The notes under the pieces are model-generated. The model was given only the letters and a program-made list of their open reading frames with translations, did not search any database and was not told the origin of the DNA. A DNA stretch of 64,000 nt. Source: Berberis thunbergii. Its lineage: Eukaryota > Streptophyta > Magnoliopsida > Ranunculales > Berberidaceae. The position numbers were made by a program, and so were the translations under genes. Positions 1-9,421 of the stretch are shown here, in pieces (position 1 is the first letter of the stretch; every line of letters begins with the position of its first letter). Location of the stretch: positions 310,001-374,000 of the forward strand of contig QNQO01005880.1 of NCBI GenBank assembly GCA_003290165.1. The letters run 5' to 3'.

Positions 1-579
1 TGGGAAACACGTGTACTAGAAGAATGAAAAATCGAGAAAAAAGTCATCTTCATCTAGAAGAATGATTTAAAATTGCTATCTAATGAATGATATCTAAAAG
101 AAAAGAGAAGGAAACAGTTAAACAAATAAACTTTAAAAGGAACATGAAGCAATTGCTATCTTAGATAGTCATCTAAGATTCTAAGTCTGCTGCAAATGCA
201 ATAAAATAAATAGGCTGGACGAAGCAGAAATATGCCAAAATAACCCCTAAAAGTACAAATATGAGGATGAGAGCTGACCTGTTTTGAGTAACCCGATAAT
301 CCTATTAGTTGTGAATCACGCACAACTCTGTAGAAATATGAGGATGAGGGTAACCTGTTTTGAGGATGAGAGCTGACCTGTATTAAACATGCACTGTTGT
401 GAAGGGCTCTGTTTCATGCATGGACTGTGCTCAGCATCAAGACCTGAACATTCATGGCAAGGTTTCGATGAGAAGCCAACAAAGTAGTCTATAATACTCT
501 TAAGATATCAAAACCAAATAAATGGCTCCATTATATTGTGTTCATTAACCCGGAATGAAAGCATTCTGCAAATACGTAC
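1..579. other. CACTA-1 interior without recognised exon
   Basis: No protein similarity was recognised. A phrase close to atgaggatgagagctgacct occurs at about 260-280 and 362-380, with a third partial copy near 340, so there is a small local duplication. The stretch probably continues the introns or downstream part of the captured NAT gene, but nothing in it proves that. Confidence 0.3.
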
Positions 580-956
580 CCCTGGAAACCCAAGCTCATA
601 TAGCCCAAATCCAGCTAGAGCTACCAAAGGAACAACTGAAAGTGACTTAGAAACCTGGAAATAGAAAAATTAAAAGATAAAATCAATAACTTTATGTAGT
701 CTCATTATGATTCAACAGTTTCAATTTTTGCTGCTATAGGCAATGAAATTTGAGTAATACTCAGGGTTAAGTTTAACAAATATGCGTTAAAGGATCAACC
801 AAAATGATTTTCCAGTTTCTCAGATTCTAATCCATGATCAAGGTTATAAACCAACCGAGTAACATTACGCCAAAGACCACTGAAGCCGATGAAAATGTGA
901 AGAGCCGAAGCAACAATAAGAGCTCCTTGAATTCCACGCATGATCTTCTTGAATTT
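580..956 (-). pseudogene. Nucleobase-ascorbate transporter (NAT) fragment, 2 exons
   Basis: Two splice-bounded exons resemble consecutive parts of plant NAT (nucleobase-ascorbate/xanthine-uracil permease) membrane transporters. Exon 856-956 encodes FKKIMRGIQGALIVAS.. ending GFSGLWRNVTR, preceded by a TTTATACAG acceptor. Exon 580-654 encodes ..SVVPLVALAGFGLYELGFPG, with a GT donor after it. These segments lie in the middle of the roughly 520-residue family. The exon junction first gives R-F-L-S, as in intact NATs, but one base is missing just after it: a CCA-type codon is reduced to CA. The conserved hydrophobic segment is therefore in another frame, so the fragment is broken as well as partial. 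It is the most downstream recognised cargo of CACTA-1. The family call is firm; the member is not determined. Confidence 0.82.
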
Positions 957-1083
957 CTGTATAAACACAAACAGAACTAACGTTACAGCAGAGTGCCCTA
1001 CCAGCACTCGGTTCCAGGACCTACCATTGCCCATTCTTGCTGCGTCTATTCTTCCCCGTGACGTGTGTATACAGACTACTTAC

Positions 1084-1168
1084 CATGACCCCTTCTACTT
1101 GGAGTATTGTCTGTCTCATAGGTTCTAAAAGAGGCAGCGGAACTCCAGCATCAACCAATTCCATGACA
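1084..1168 (-). pseudogene. Cation-efflux (MTP/CDF) protein exon fragment
   Basis: An 85-bp exon with a TTTTTAG acceptor and a GTAAGT donor encodes MELVDAGVPLPLLEPM followed by RQTILQVEGV. This resembles the start of the cytosolic C-terminal domain of plant metal tolerance proteins (cation diffusion facilitators), where a phrase of the type LMELVDA..EPI.QTIL.VEGV begins the dimerisation fold. No transmembrane part or metal-binding site is present. It lies between the NAT and GrpE fragments on the same strand, so it is a separate capture. The identification rests on one short motif. Confidence 0.6.
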
Positions 1169-1692
1169 CTAAAAATGAAGCAAGGAACATGTCAGTTGAA
1201 CGGATAGGCATAAACCCTAATGATGAGCTTGTTAAACACATCTAATAACAGCTAAACCTAACAAGGCCCAATGTTCAAAGAAGGCTAAGAATGAAATACA
1301 TCCAACAATACACCAATTTACAGACCAAAAAGCTAAGAAGGCTAACAAGTGGTATTTTTTTTGTTCAAAGAATGAAATGAAAATGGGATTCCTATAGAAT
1401 GGATGGAAGATTGGTAGTACTATATAAAGAGTTGTTCTTGCAATATGTAATAAATATTAGTAAGTGGGGTCTGTTGATGATATAAATAATTTTTAGTAAA
1501 TGGGATTCCTATAGAATGGATGAAAATGGGATTCCAAAATAAGAGGCAAAATGCAGCATGAATAAGTTTAGGGTAATATGATTTGTCTAACAAACATACT
1601 TATCAAAAACATTTATTGTATCATATTTTGGAGAATGGTTGCATTCTTTTGTTTAACAAAACAAAGCAAGAAACAACAAACTTTAAACTGAC

Positions 1693-1743
1693 CTGCTGCT
1701 CTCTAGCTAAAGCAAATGCTCCTTGCCCATAAAACATAGCCAC
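1693..1743 (-). pseudogene. Unidentified 17-codon exon
   Basis: A 51-bp open segment, VAMFYGQGAFALAREQQ, is bounded by a CAG acceptor and a GTCAGT donor in the orientation of all other CACTA-1 cargo. I do not recognise the parent gene. The flanking 1750-2590 shows no convincing coding similarity. Confidence 0.35.
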
Positions 1744-2595
1744 CTGCTCTATTTTTCCTCGAAACAAACACAACAGACCTGCTGTGTTTTTCCTTGAAAA
1801 AATAGAGCAACTGCAGCCAATTCATCTCCGCCTGCGCCTTGCACCTTCCAGCCATCGCTGCTCTGTTTCTGAACAGAAACAGAGCAAAACAACTCTGTCC
1901 CAAGCCAAGACAGTACCTTGCCAGGACTCTTTAATGAGAAAAATGCATAAAGATAATAGTATACAAGAAAAATTACCATTACGAAAGGAAATGGAGGTAT
2001 ATTATATAGAATAACGGACTTAGGATAGGAAAAGCCATTACCTCAACCTCAATTGCTCAAACCTTCCATGGTTAATCATTTCAATAAAATCCTTGATGAA
2101 TGGGAGATACGCACTTTCATGCATCTCGAGGGGGATGAACGGCTTCACCCCCCTCCCTCGCTGGTTCCCTCGCCATTTAGAATTTCTCTTTAATAAGTGT
2201 CACTTTATCCATGCAATATTACTTGAAATGTGATTCCCAATGGTTACTACATAATATTCCTACTCCCCAAACCCCCGCTCAACCTAGCTACTCTACTCCC
2301 GGTCTCACTGTCCTATCCAACCTTGGCATTACCTACTCCATATTAAACTCCTCCACGATGAACTTATCTTGTGAACATTAAAACCTTACCCCTTCACCTA
2401 GACATTCCGTTTTTCTTTTTCTTTCCTTGCCAGCCTTTAACTGCCAACCTTATTTTTTCATCAAAGTAGAAGACGGTAACATGTTTTGTATGAAGAACCA
2501 AGGGCAGAGAAGATAAAGCATCAGAGAAGTGAGTAGTTGGATGCTTAATCACCAACAGAATGCAATCATCTCCTATAATTTTATTGTGGCCATAC

Positions 2596-3350
2596 CTTCA
2601 AAACAGCAGCAAAATGTTCATTCATTGGATCGTATTTCTCCACTCCATACTTCCTGAATACCTGAGAGGAGGCATTCTCAAGACTTTAGTTTCTAGAATA
2701 TACTCTAGAATTTATATATAGAATTAACGACATACACAAAGAAATGATGCAAAAGTTACATTTTTTTAAGACAAGGCAAAACAATAAAAAAAAATTTAAT
2801 TATAGGGAGCTAGAGTGAGAAATTCTCCCCTTCAAAGAACTCCCAATACAAAAAATAAATATCTTTTTTTAATCTAAAATTGGGGCTGAATGGACCACAT
2901 TTTATCCATCCATTAACTACCTTATACCAAACTACTACAGGCTACTATGTACATCGTAAAATGCAAAAGCAAATACTACGTCACCTCAGCAAGTTGCTTG
3001 TTGGCCATCGCAACACCTTCTAAAAGTGTTTTCAGCAGTGGAACAGCACCAGCAGAGTCTTTTGTTTGATCTATCTTCGAAAAGCTATCTTTAGCAACTG
3101 CTGAAGCTCTTCCTAGATTGTCAGCAACATCTAATAAGCTCTTTGCAAAGTTCTGCAGCATTTACGAGAAGTAAGATTTCAAGAGTAAGTAATAATAATA
3201 AATAAATAAATAAATAATCAGATATTTGATACAGATCATGGATAATTCAAGAAAATCTAACCTGGATGGCAATCTTTTTGGAGTTCTCTGATTCTATTCT
3301 TGTTCTGTCCATTATCGCTAGCGTATCTGAATAGCCCCTGAGAACACTAT
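2596..3350 (-). pseudogene. Mitochondrial GrpE (Mge1) co-chaperone fragment, 3 exons
   Basis: GrpE is the nucleotide-exchange factor of mitochondrial Hsp70. Three exons join in frame. Exon 3262-3350 encodes ..DRTRIESENSKKIAIQ, the end of the long dimerisation helix. Exon 2985-3152 encodes NFAKSLLDVADNLGRASAV and runs on to ANKQLAE. Exon 2596-2661 encodes VFRKYGVEKYDPMNEHF, just before the C-terminal beta domain. Splice sites are canonical and no stop is seen in about 107 codons. Both the transit-peptide end and the final beta domain (the HNAVF..GTVA region) are missing, so it cannot encode a complete GrpE. It lies between ERECTA and MTP fragments. Confidence 0.88.
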
Positions 3351-3558
3351 CTTGCATGCAATAAGGTAATCATTCTTACCTGCTCAGGTCAGTATCTGAA
3401 GATGGAGGGAAGTAGAATAGCAACTTCTGAAGAAGAAGGATAGCCACTTTTCTATTGGGTAGCCACCTGTTATGTATAGAAAATTTAGTGACCTCAAATA
3501 TCTCATTACACTAAGACCAAAATGAGCAACAAATTAATCCTTAAAATAGCATACTTAC

Positions 3559-4083
3559 AATGTATCAAAATTCCCAATCTGAGATAGCTCAATTGGTATT
3601 GGGCCTTTGAGCCTGTTCGACAAAAGATTCCTATTATAATAGAAAGAAATCAGTTAATGCCATACAGCAAGTAATGGCCAATATGTCAAGACCAAATATG
3701 AAGTTCCATGCATGACTTTCATTCACGGTACAAGTGCCTATTGGGTCCAGCCATCCAATAAACAAAACAGAAAGGAAATCAACAATAAAACCAAAAGAGT
3801 CAATGACATTGGATATTTTAAATCAATGATAAATTAGTGAAAGTCAAGACTTACAAGTACGTCGTACTCTCAAGCTTTTCAAATGCAGGTGGTATGGTTC
3901 CATTCAATTTGTTTCGAAAGAGATTACTGTTACAGAATCATGTGCTTAATGATGTTTCCACAAAATAATAAATCAATTAAATAAGCTAATGGACAAAGTT
4001 TAGTTACTGACAGACTATTGAGGTTTGTGCATGAGCTCAAATTATCTGGAATCTGACCCTCGAGATTGTTATTGGCAATGTTT
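3559..4083 (-). pseudogene. ER: ERECTA-type LRR receptor kinase fragment, 3 LRR exons
   Basis: ERECTA is a plasma-membrane leucine-rich-repeat receptor kinase controlling organ shape and stomatal patterning. Three exons of exactly 72 bp each (4012-4083, 3855-3926, 3559-3630) encode three leucine-rich repeats in consecutive order: ANNNLEGQIPDNLSSCTNLN, RNKLNGTIPPAFEKLES and SNRLKGPIPIELSQIGNFD. They match adjacent repeats of ERECTA, including the DNLSSCTNLNSL phrase. One 72-bp exon per repeat is typical of this gene family. All acceptors are AG and all donors GT, and no stop is present. Signal peptide, transmembrane segment and kinase are absent. It could derive from ERECTA or an ERECTA-LIKE paralogue. 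Confidence 0.9.
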
Positions 4084-4436
4084 CTGTAAGATCATTGTGC
4101 TAGTAGCTATCAACCTTTAAAAGACTTGAACACATATATGCATTACAAAACTATATGCAAATGAGAACAACTATATGCATTACAAAACTCAGTTGCTTTC
4201 ACTAACAACAATCAAAAGACAAGTGACCTCCCAAATCAGCACAGCACACCATTTTCTTTTGATGAAGGATCACACATACTTGTATTATACTCTGTGGTTT
4301 GTCTTATGCTCAACATCTAAGGTGATCAACTTTGACAGGGTCTGAAATTGAACGAGGAAAGAGCCACAGAGATAAGAGAAACTCCATCTTTGTTTAGCAC
4401 CCTAACCCCCACATTAATCACAATTTAAAATGTTGC

Positions 4437-4597
4437 AAAGCCATAAACAGACCATGTTTGTATTCAATAATCAAATTGGTATTCAATAATCAAATTGGGA
4501 CAATACATGCTTGGTTTAATCTATCAAATTGCAAAGCCATAAACAAACCTCGATTACCTTTTCAAATTGCAAAGCCATAAACAGACCTCGATTACCT
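4437..4597. repeat. Short tandem duplications (about 38 bp unit)
   Basis: A unit containing aaagccataaacagacctcg occurs twice in tandem at about 4527-4597, with a partial third copy near 4437. A neighbouring phrase, caataatcaaattgg, is also doubled at 4465-4498. The repeats abut the splice donor of the DUF971 exon and may be replication-slippage products. Confidence 0.6.
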
Positions 4598-4703
4598 TTT
4601 CACCACCTATTGACCTAATCTTGCTGTCAGCCGCAGGGCTGTTTACACGAAGAAACTCAGCTGACAAATTGAAGATACTACCGTCTGCATATTGCACCTC
4701 CAC
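4596..4703 (-). pseudogene. DUF971-domain protein exon fragment
   Basis: A 108-bp exon encodes VEVQYADGSIFNLSAEFLRV, then NSPAADSKIRSIGGEK. It lies between a TTTTAG acceptor and a GTAATC donor. This matches the start of the DUF971 domain (gamma-butyrobetaine-hydroxylase-like N-terminal fold) of a small plant protein of unknown function. Only the first part of the domain is present; the expected continuation was not found. It is the first recognisable captured exon downstream of the P-end leader, so it would be near the 5' end of any CACTA-1 transcript. Confidence 0.75.
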
Positions 4704-5635
4704 CTAAAACAAGCAGACAATATTTATTTAAGAAATCAAGTTAATGTGATTCTTAATAGAAAATTAACATAATGTACTAATGTAAGGGTTGTATTGCAAC
4801 AAGTATTTTTCTTTTGACGTCTCGAAGATATTAACACAAGTAAATTCTATTCACTGAAGGCACAATGAAAAAACAACCAAGTAATATAGGAGTCAATGCA
4901 TCCAGATAAATAATATTGGAAAATCTGATGACTAGAGGGAAATATGATTGTAGCAACACATGGTATTCGAAGTAATCGGGATTAATATTGAACCTGATGA
5001 AGTGAGCTTCTTGAGGAAATTGAGATATGAGGAAACTACCATTGACAGCAAAAGCTTAATGTCCTTTTGAACAATCATTAATATTGGGATTAATATTGAA
5101 CCTGGTGTGATGTTTGTAGAATATTTAGGATCCTCATTACCCAGAGACATATGGCATTTGGTTTGCCTTTTTGTCTAATTAATTTATTTTCAGAAAGAAC
5201 AACCTGGAAACTCTCAAGTAATAATAACAAATGGTAACCAAACCAACAGTTGTGCTTCAAAGACGACCTAGCATACAAGCTACAAGCTCTGACTCGAGCA
5301 AGATAATTAACACAGACCATACCCCTTTTGTGGTATTATATATGAAATGGCCTTCTAGTTTTTCCTCTTGTGATTATTGCGCTTCGTTTTTGTGATGGTG
5401 CTTCCTAACACCCATCATCCAAATCTGGGTTTCATACTCATGAAAGTAGTTATCTAAGTCTCATAAGCTATGTTATGCACTTACATTAGCCAACACAGTG
5501 ATTCCAACCATAGTGCAGATCAAATGCATTGATTCAAATCTTCAAATTTCTTCTCTTGATGATTAAAATACCACAATGTTAAATAACTTCAAACTATTCT
5601 GGTTTCATATATGATAGAACTAACATTCTAACAAA

Positions 5636-5636
<1 letters not shown>
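4704..5636. other. CACTA-1 spacer
   Basis: No exon was recognised. The phrase gggattaatattgaacctg(g/a)tg occurs at 4978-4996 and again at 5084-5105, a direct duplication. The region lies between the leader and the first captured exon and is most simply an intron of a chimeric transcription unit. Confidence 0.3.

Positions 5637-5721
<85 letters not shown>
5637..5721. repeat. (AAT)n microsatellite
   Basis: An uninterrupted run of about 28 AAT units lies inside the CACTA-1 spacer. It should be length-polymorphic. Confidence 0.97.
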
Positions 5722-5953
5722 TGCTCTCATCCATTCACAATCACACTACAATAAAACATAAACAAATTTTTTTTCCTGAAGTTCAACCATGAAATTATGC
5801 TACAAACCAAAAAATGCAATAATTACCATTGACATTTTCATGGTGATAAATTTTGGAAATGGGAGGGAAAAGAATGTTTCCTGAAATGAGACATTTTCAT
5901 GGTGACATTTTCATCGAACCCTAATTTCACCAAAAATAAAAGAGAGAGAGTAC

Positions 5954-6250
5954 CTGTTCGGTGAAATGGCTGATCGATTTTGAAGACGCCGAGTACTAAG
6001 GAGTGAAGACCAGGGAAGGAGGGGAGGAGGGAAGTCGATGGAGGAGCAGGGAAGTCGAGGGAGGAGCAGCGAAGTCGAGGGAGGAGCAGGGAAGGAGAGG
6101 AGGAGGGAAGTCGAGGGAGGGAGCAGGGAAGGAGAACGAGCAAGGAAGTCGAGTCGAGGGAGGGAGCAGGGAAGGAGACGAAATCGAGGGAAGTCGAGTG
6201 GAGGGAAGCTTCGTTTTTGTCGATGGAAGTCGAGTTCGAGCGCCAAAATA
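5954..6250 (-). promoter_or_regulatory. P-end leader of CACTA-1: minisatellite-like 5'UTR with splice donor
   Basis: On the minus strand this stretch is pyrimidine-rich and made of imperfect repeats of about 20 bp (plus-strand core gaagtcgagggaggagcag). It ends at CACCGAACAG followed by GTACTCTC, a good splice donor. The same layout (subterminal array, then leader, then donor or start codon) occurs at the P-ends of CACTA-2 and CACTA-3. I infer a non-coding first exon; there is no transcript evidence. Confidence 0.5.
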
Positions 6251-6285
6251 GCCCGCCTAATTTTTTTTTTCAGCTTTTCATGTAG

Positions 6286-6755
6286 CCACGGTTCTGAGCC
6301 GTTGCTATAGCTAGCCATGGTTTAGAACCATTGCTAAATTTTTTTTTGCAACGATTTTAAGCCGTTGCTAGACATAGCCACGGTTTAGAACCGTTGCTAA
6401 ATTTTTTTGTTGCAACGGTTTGGAGCCGTTGCTAGACATAGCCACGGTTTAGAACCGTTGCTACATTTTTTTTTGCAACGGTTTTGAGCCGTTGCTAGAC
6501 ATAGCCATGGTTTAGAGGCATTGCTAAATTTTTTGTTGCAATGGTTTTGAGCCGTTTCTAATAATGCCCACGGTCTGAAGCCGTTGCTACTATTAGCCAC
6601 GGTTTTTAGCCGTGCCAAATATACCAACGGTTTTAAGTCGTGGCCAGGTTTTTTTACCCACGATTTTAAGCCGTTGGTACATATAGCTACGGTTTTTGGC
6701 CGTGGCAAATCAACCAATGGTTTAGAACCGTGGCCAGCTCGGCGTAGCTAAACGG
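6286..6755. repeat. Palindromic subterminal array of CACTA-1
   Basis: About twenty imperfect copies of a 20-25 bp motif, gccacggttttaagccgttgc, lie in alternating polarity, each built around cggttt(t/a)aaaccg. Such arrays are where CACTA transposases bind in En/Spm, although this motif differs from the 12-bp En/Spm motif. The same motif fills the ends of CACTA-2 and CACTA-3. Confidence 0.9.
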
Positions 6756-6771
6756 GGTTTTTGGTGTAGTG

Positions 6772-7470
6772 TCACTAGTTATTCTCTTCACGACCCTGTC
6801 TTCTGTATCATTATGACTACAATAATACTTACTTCTTCTCCACCTTCTAGTATGGGCTTTGATTTTGATAAAGAAGAGGAACCCGTACATCGATTTGGTT
6901 GGAGAAGAGGAACCCAATTTTGTTGTATAGATGATGACCACTCAATATCAACAATTAAAGCTCTTCTATAAGCTCTGCTATCTTGTTCTAGCCATCCTTA
7001 AATCACCCCAACTACCCCCCCCCCCCATGTTGACTAAGGTCTCTCCAACCGGGTTCGCATCATTGCTTTTAGGAATTTCAATGGCTTTGGTGCTCTGTGG
7101 ATCTGTCGCCTTCATGATTGGGTTCATTTCAAACAGTGTTGAGCTCTTTCTCACAAGCTTCCAGCACGTTCCACCAAGGTACACGTTGTTGAAGCTCTCT
7201 GACATATTTTTTCCCAATTTTTAGGGATACTTGGTTACCAGAGTAGAAAGATTAATTATAGCCATGAGAGAGAGACCATTTGGTTCTCTGTGCGCTGTGT
7301 GCGTGTTAAAAACAAACAACTTCTCTTCTATTTCAGATTCGGATCTAACAAGAAGAAACTCTATTTTTTCCACTTTTTTCTCTCCAAATTCTTAATATCC
7401 TCCTTATAAAAAATTACAATTTCCCATTTTTGTGCCTTTAAGAATCTTTAATATAGTCTTGTCTCTAAAG
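6772..7470 (+). other. CACTA flank with membrane-protein exon remnant
   Basis: On the plus strand, 7028-7150 encodes a hydrophobic stretch, SPTGFASLLLGISMALVLCG followed by SVAFMIGF, which looks like the start of a small plant membrane protein. The frame then runs out, so the remnant is short and the parent gene is not identified. A run of nine C sits at about 7017-7025. The rest of the segment holds nothing recognised. Confidence 0.35.
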
Positions 7471-7938
7471 CAGGGGCGTCCCTAGGCATGGGCGGCCGCC
7501 AAGGGCCCCATTTCACAGGGGCCTCATATATATATATATTATCTCAAAATTAAATTATCGATTGGGATCCAGAGACACAGATTCATGACTCAAATCCACG
7601 CCCAATTTATACCCAAAACCTATTGAAGTCTAAATCATCTGCAAACAATGGATTGTGATTTTCCAAATGTCTAGATCGCATATATAATATTGTTGACTAT
7701 TCCAGTAACGGTAGCTTTCACAGAGAGAAGTTTTTCAAAATTGAAGTTGATAAAATCGTATCTTCAGTTCGCCATGTCACAAGAAAGATTAAATGGGTTA
7801 GCTAAGATGTCTATTGAGAGTGACTTGGTGGAAAAAGTTGATTACAACAATATAATTAATGATTTTGCATCTCAAAATGCTAGAAGAGTCGTATTTAAGT
7901 AAAATAAGGCATTAATTTTTTTCTAAAGTGGGCCCCTG
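7471..7938 (+). mobile_element. hAT transposon remnant
   Basis: The left end CAGGGGCGTCCC and the right end GGGCCCCTG share the CAGGGGC inverted terminus of hAT elements. The interior keeps only the last part of a transposase gene. The 8-bp flanks (ctctaaag and tcatgccc) do not match, because the right side abuts an LTR fragment. The element is internally deleted. Confidence 0.7.
7690..7902 (+). pseudogene. hAT transposase C-terminal dimerisation domain fragment
   Basis: The 70-codon segment contains VAFTERSFSKLKLIKSYL, then MSQERLNGLAKMSIESDL and INDFASQNARR. This is the hallmark of the hAT family C-terminal dimerisation region in plant TTF-type zinc-finger/hAT proteins. The zinc finger and the RNase H-like catalytic core are missing. 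It ends at a normal stop, so the C-terminus is intact but the protein is less than a tenth of full length. Confidence 0.9.
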
Positions 7939-8913
7939 TCATGCCCCGATTTTCGAAGAAAATGATAATCCCAAAATCCACGTAGGATTATTTGTTAACC
8001 CAAAACTCGGGACGTGAAAATTCAATAACAACAGAAACAAATAGCATCAACAACTAAACATGATTTAATTACATTAACAAATAAAACTCTAACCCGGAAA
8101 GACTCTGACATTGCTAGCTCCACTAATGGAACTCCAGTAACGCGGGTCAAAAGTCTCTAAACCTGGAAGGCTAATCGGCTACATTCCAAAAGGAATGAAC
8201 CCAAGAAGCAAAAGTTCACTAGGGTCAACAATAAAGCTGGTGTGAGAAATCTTCATCCCAAAATCAATAAATCCGCACATGACAACATAAAAAAAAACAA
8301 AAAAAACAATAAACAACCGCACATCAGGTAGTTCCTCAATGAGGCAAAGGTGTTATCATCCTAACTATAAACATTGACTATGGCAAGTCTGACCTGCAGA
8401 AATGTGAGTAGCCTTGTCATCCTGCATAAAAATGTCAAAAGCAACCGGATAATATTTCTAAGTTATCAGTCATCACAAAGGTGATTTATTTCCAAACAAT
8501 GATACACTTCATAGTCATATTAGACTATTATTGAAATATTAACAAAACACATTTTCTACCTTTAGGAAGACATGTAGTTCTCATTCGACGGTCGAATGAG
8601 CATTTAGTTTCTTCCTTTAAGGAAATCATGCACATACCCCAAAAAGAAATCTCGCTTCTTTTCCACAATCGCACTATCCTCCTTGGGTCGAACACACCTC
8701 ACCCAAGTGTGCCTCCCTTGCCTTCGAAACCACTCGGAGCGTATATGTTCCAAGTGGGGTGCCACATCGAGGAACATATCATCTCACCCGACGTTTGATC
8801 CAGAGCAAGCATTCTTCATAAATCTACATGTACAACTGAACTCACATGGAACGATGCACCGATATGCAAGCAAGTCTGCATACCCACAATAATATCACAA
8901 GTATACAAGCAAG
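7937..8913 (-). mobile_element. LTR-retrotransposon LTR fragment (LTR-A)
   Basis: It begins TGTCATGCCCC on the plus strand (the 3' terminus of a minus-oriented LTR) and is roughly 90% similar by eye to 31270-32240. It is also related, inverted, to the solo LTR at 14221-16039. It is cut off at 8913 by the CACTA-2 left end. The copy at 32240 reads through the equivalent point without CACTA sequence, so it serves as an empty-site paralogue. Confidence 0.8.
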
Positions 8914-8933
8914 CACTAGACCAAAAGGCATGT

Positions 8934-9155
8934 TTAGCTACACGGAGGTGGCTACGGCTGTAAACCGTTGGTTTATTTGCCACGGCCAAAACCCGTGGCT
9001 ATAATGGCCAACGGCCTAAAACCGTGGCTAAAAAAAGGCTTGGCCACGGTTCTAAACCGTTGGTGTGTTTGCCATGGCTAAAAACCGTGGCTATAGTGCC
9101 CAACGGCTTAAAACCGTTGCTAAATTGCACATGTGTTGCACGTGGATGTGTGGAG
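8934..9155. repeat. Palindromic subterminal array, CACTA-2 P-end
   Basis: About nine copies of the gccacgg..ccgt(t/g)g motif in alternating polarity end at gtgtggagaagt. Nearly the same succession is present inverted at 27408-27640. Confidence 0.88.
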
Positions 9156-9421
9156 AAGTCGAATCGATTTCTTGCGGGTGAAATTTTGGGAAAAAAATTT
9201 GCTTCCCATTTTGCGTTCCCACTCCATCTCCCCCCAACTCTGCACTTTTCAACCCTTTGTTTCAAACCCTAAAATTTGTTCCATCTCTTCACAGATCTCC
9301 CGAAAGCACACACTGATCTCCCGAAACCCTAAAATTTTGCGGTTGCGAAAAAAATTTGCGTTCCCGCTTTGCGTTCCGTCTTTACTGCTTTCGCATTCGC
9401 TTTCCTCAACGTGGTTTCAAT
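9156..9421 (+). promoter_or_regulatory. P-end leader (non-coding first exon) of CACTA-2
   Basis: A 5'UTR-like stretch with two aaaccctaaaat boxes (about 9267 and 9323), which resemble plant telo-boxes, ends at TTTCAAT followed by GTAAGTTGC, a strong splice donor. It lies directly inside the P-end array and upstream of the plus-strand cargo. Promoter activity is inferred from the layout only. Confidence 0.45.

Larger units (their letters stand above)
1..6771 (-). mobile_element. CACTA-1: gene-carrying CACTA transposon, right (P-end) part
   Basis: The right end is seen at 6771, where the reverse complement reads CACTACACCAAAAACCCC, the classical CACTA terminus. Inside it lies a palindromic subterminal array (6286-6755), then a purine-rich leader with a splice donor, then a series of host exons all on the minus strand. 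The left end is outside the window, so the target duplication cannot be verified; the three bases to the right are tca. No transposase (TnpA/TnpD) is recognisable, so it looks non-autonomous. The cargo in transcription order is DUF971, ERECTA, GrpE, an unidentified exon, MTP and NAT. Capture by the transposon is an inference from the end, the uniform strand and the mixture of unrelated genes. Confidence 0.8.

Noticed and set aside
1749..2014. Small proteins on both strands near 1.9 kb
   Set aside because: Overlapping open frames on opposite strands without similarity or splice borders.
5838..6318. Proline/serine-rich or Arg/Glu-rich proteins on both strands
   Set aside because: They are translations of the purine-rich minisatellite leader in several frames and have no domain.
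1..6771. Helitron as vehicle for the multi-gene cargo
   Set aside because: The visible terminus is a CACTA end with a subterminal array; no CTRR end with hairpin was found.
7463..7946. Complete hAT with target duplication at 7471-7938
   Set aside because: The 8-bp flanks differ, and the right flank is the terminus of an LTR; only the inverted ends and the transposase tail support it, so it is kept as a remnant.
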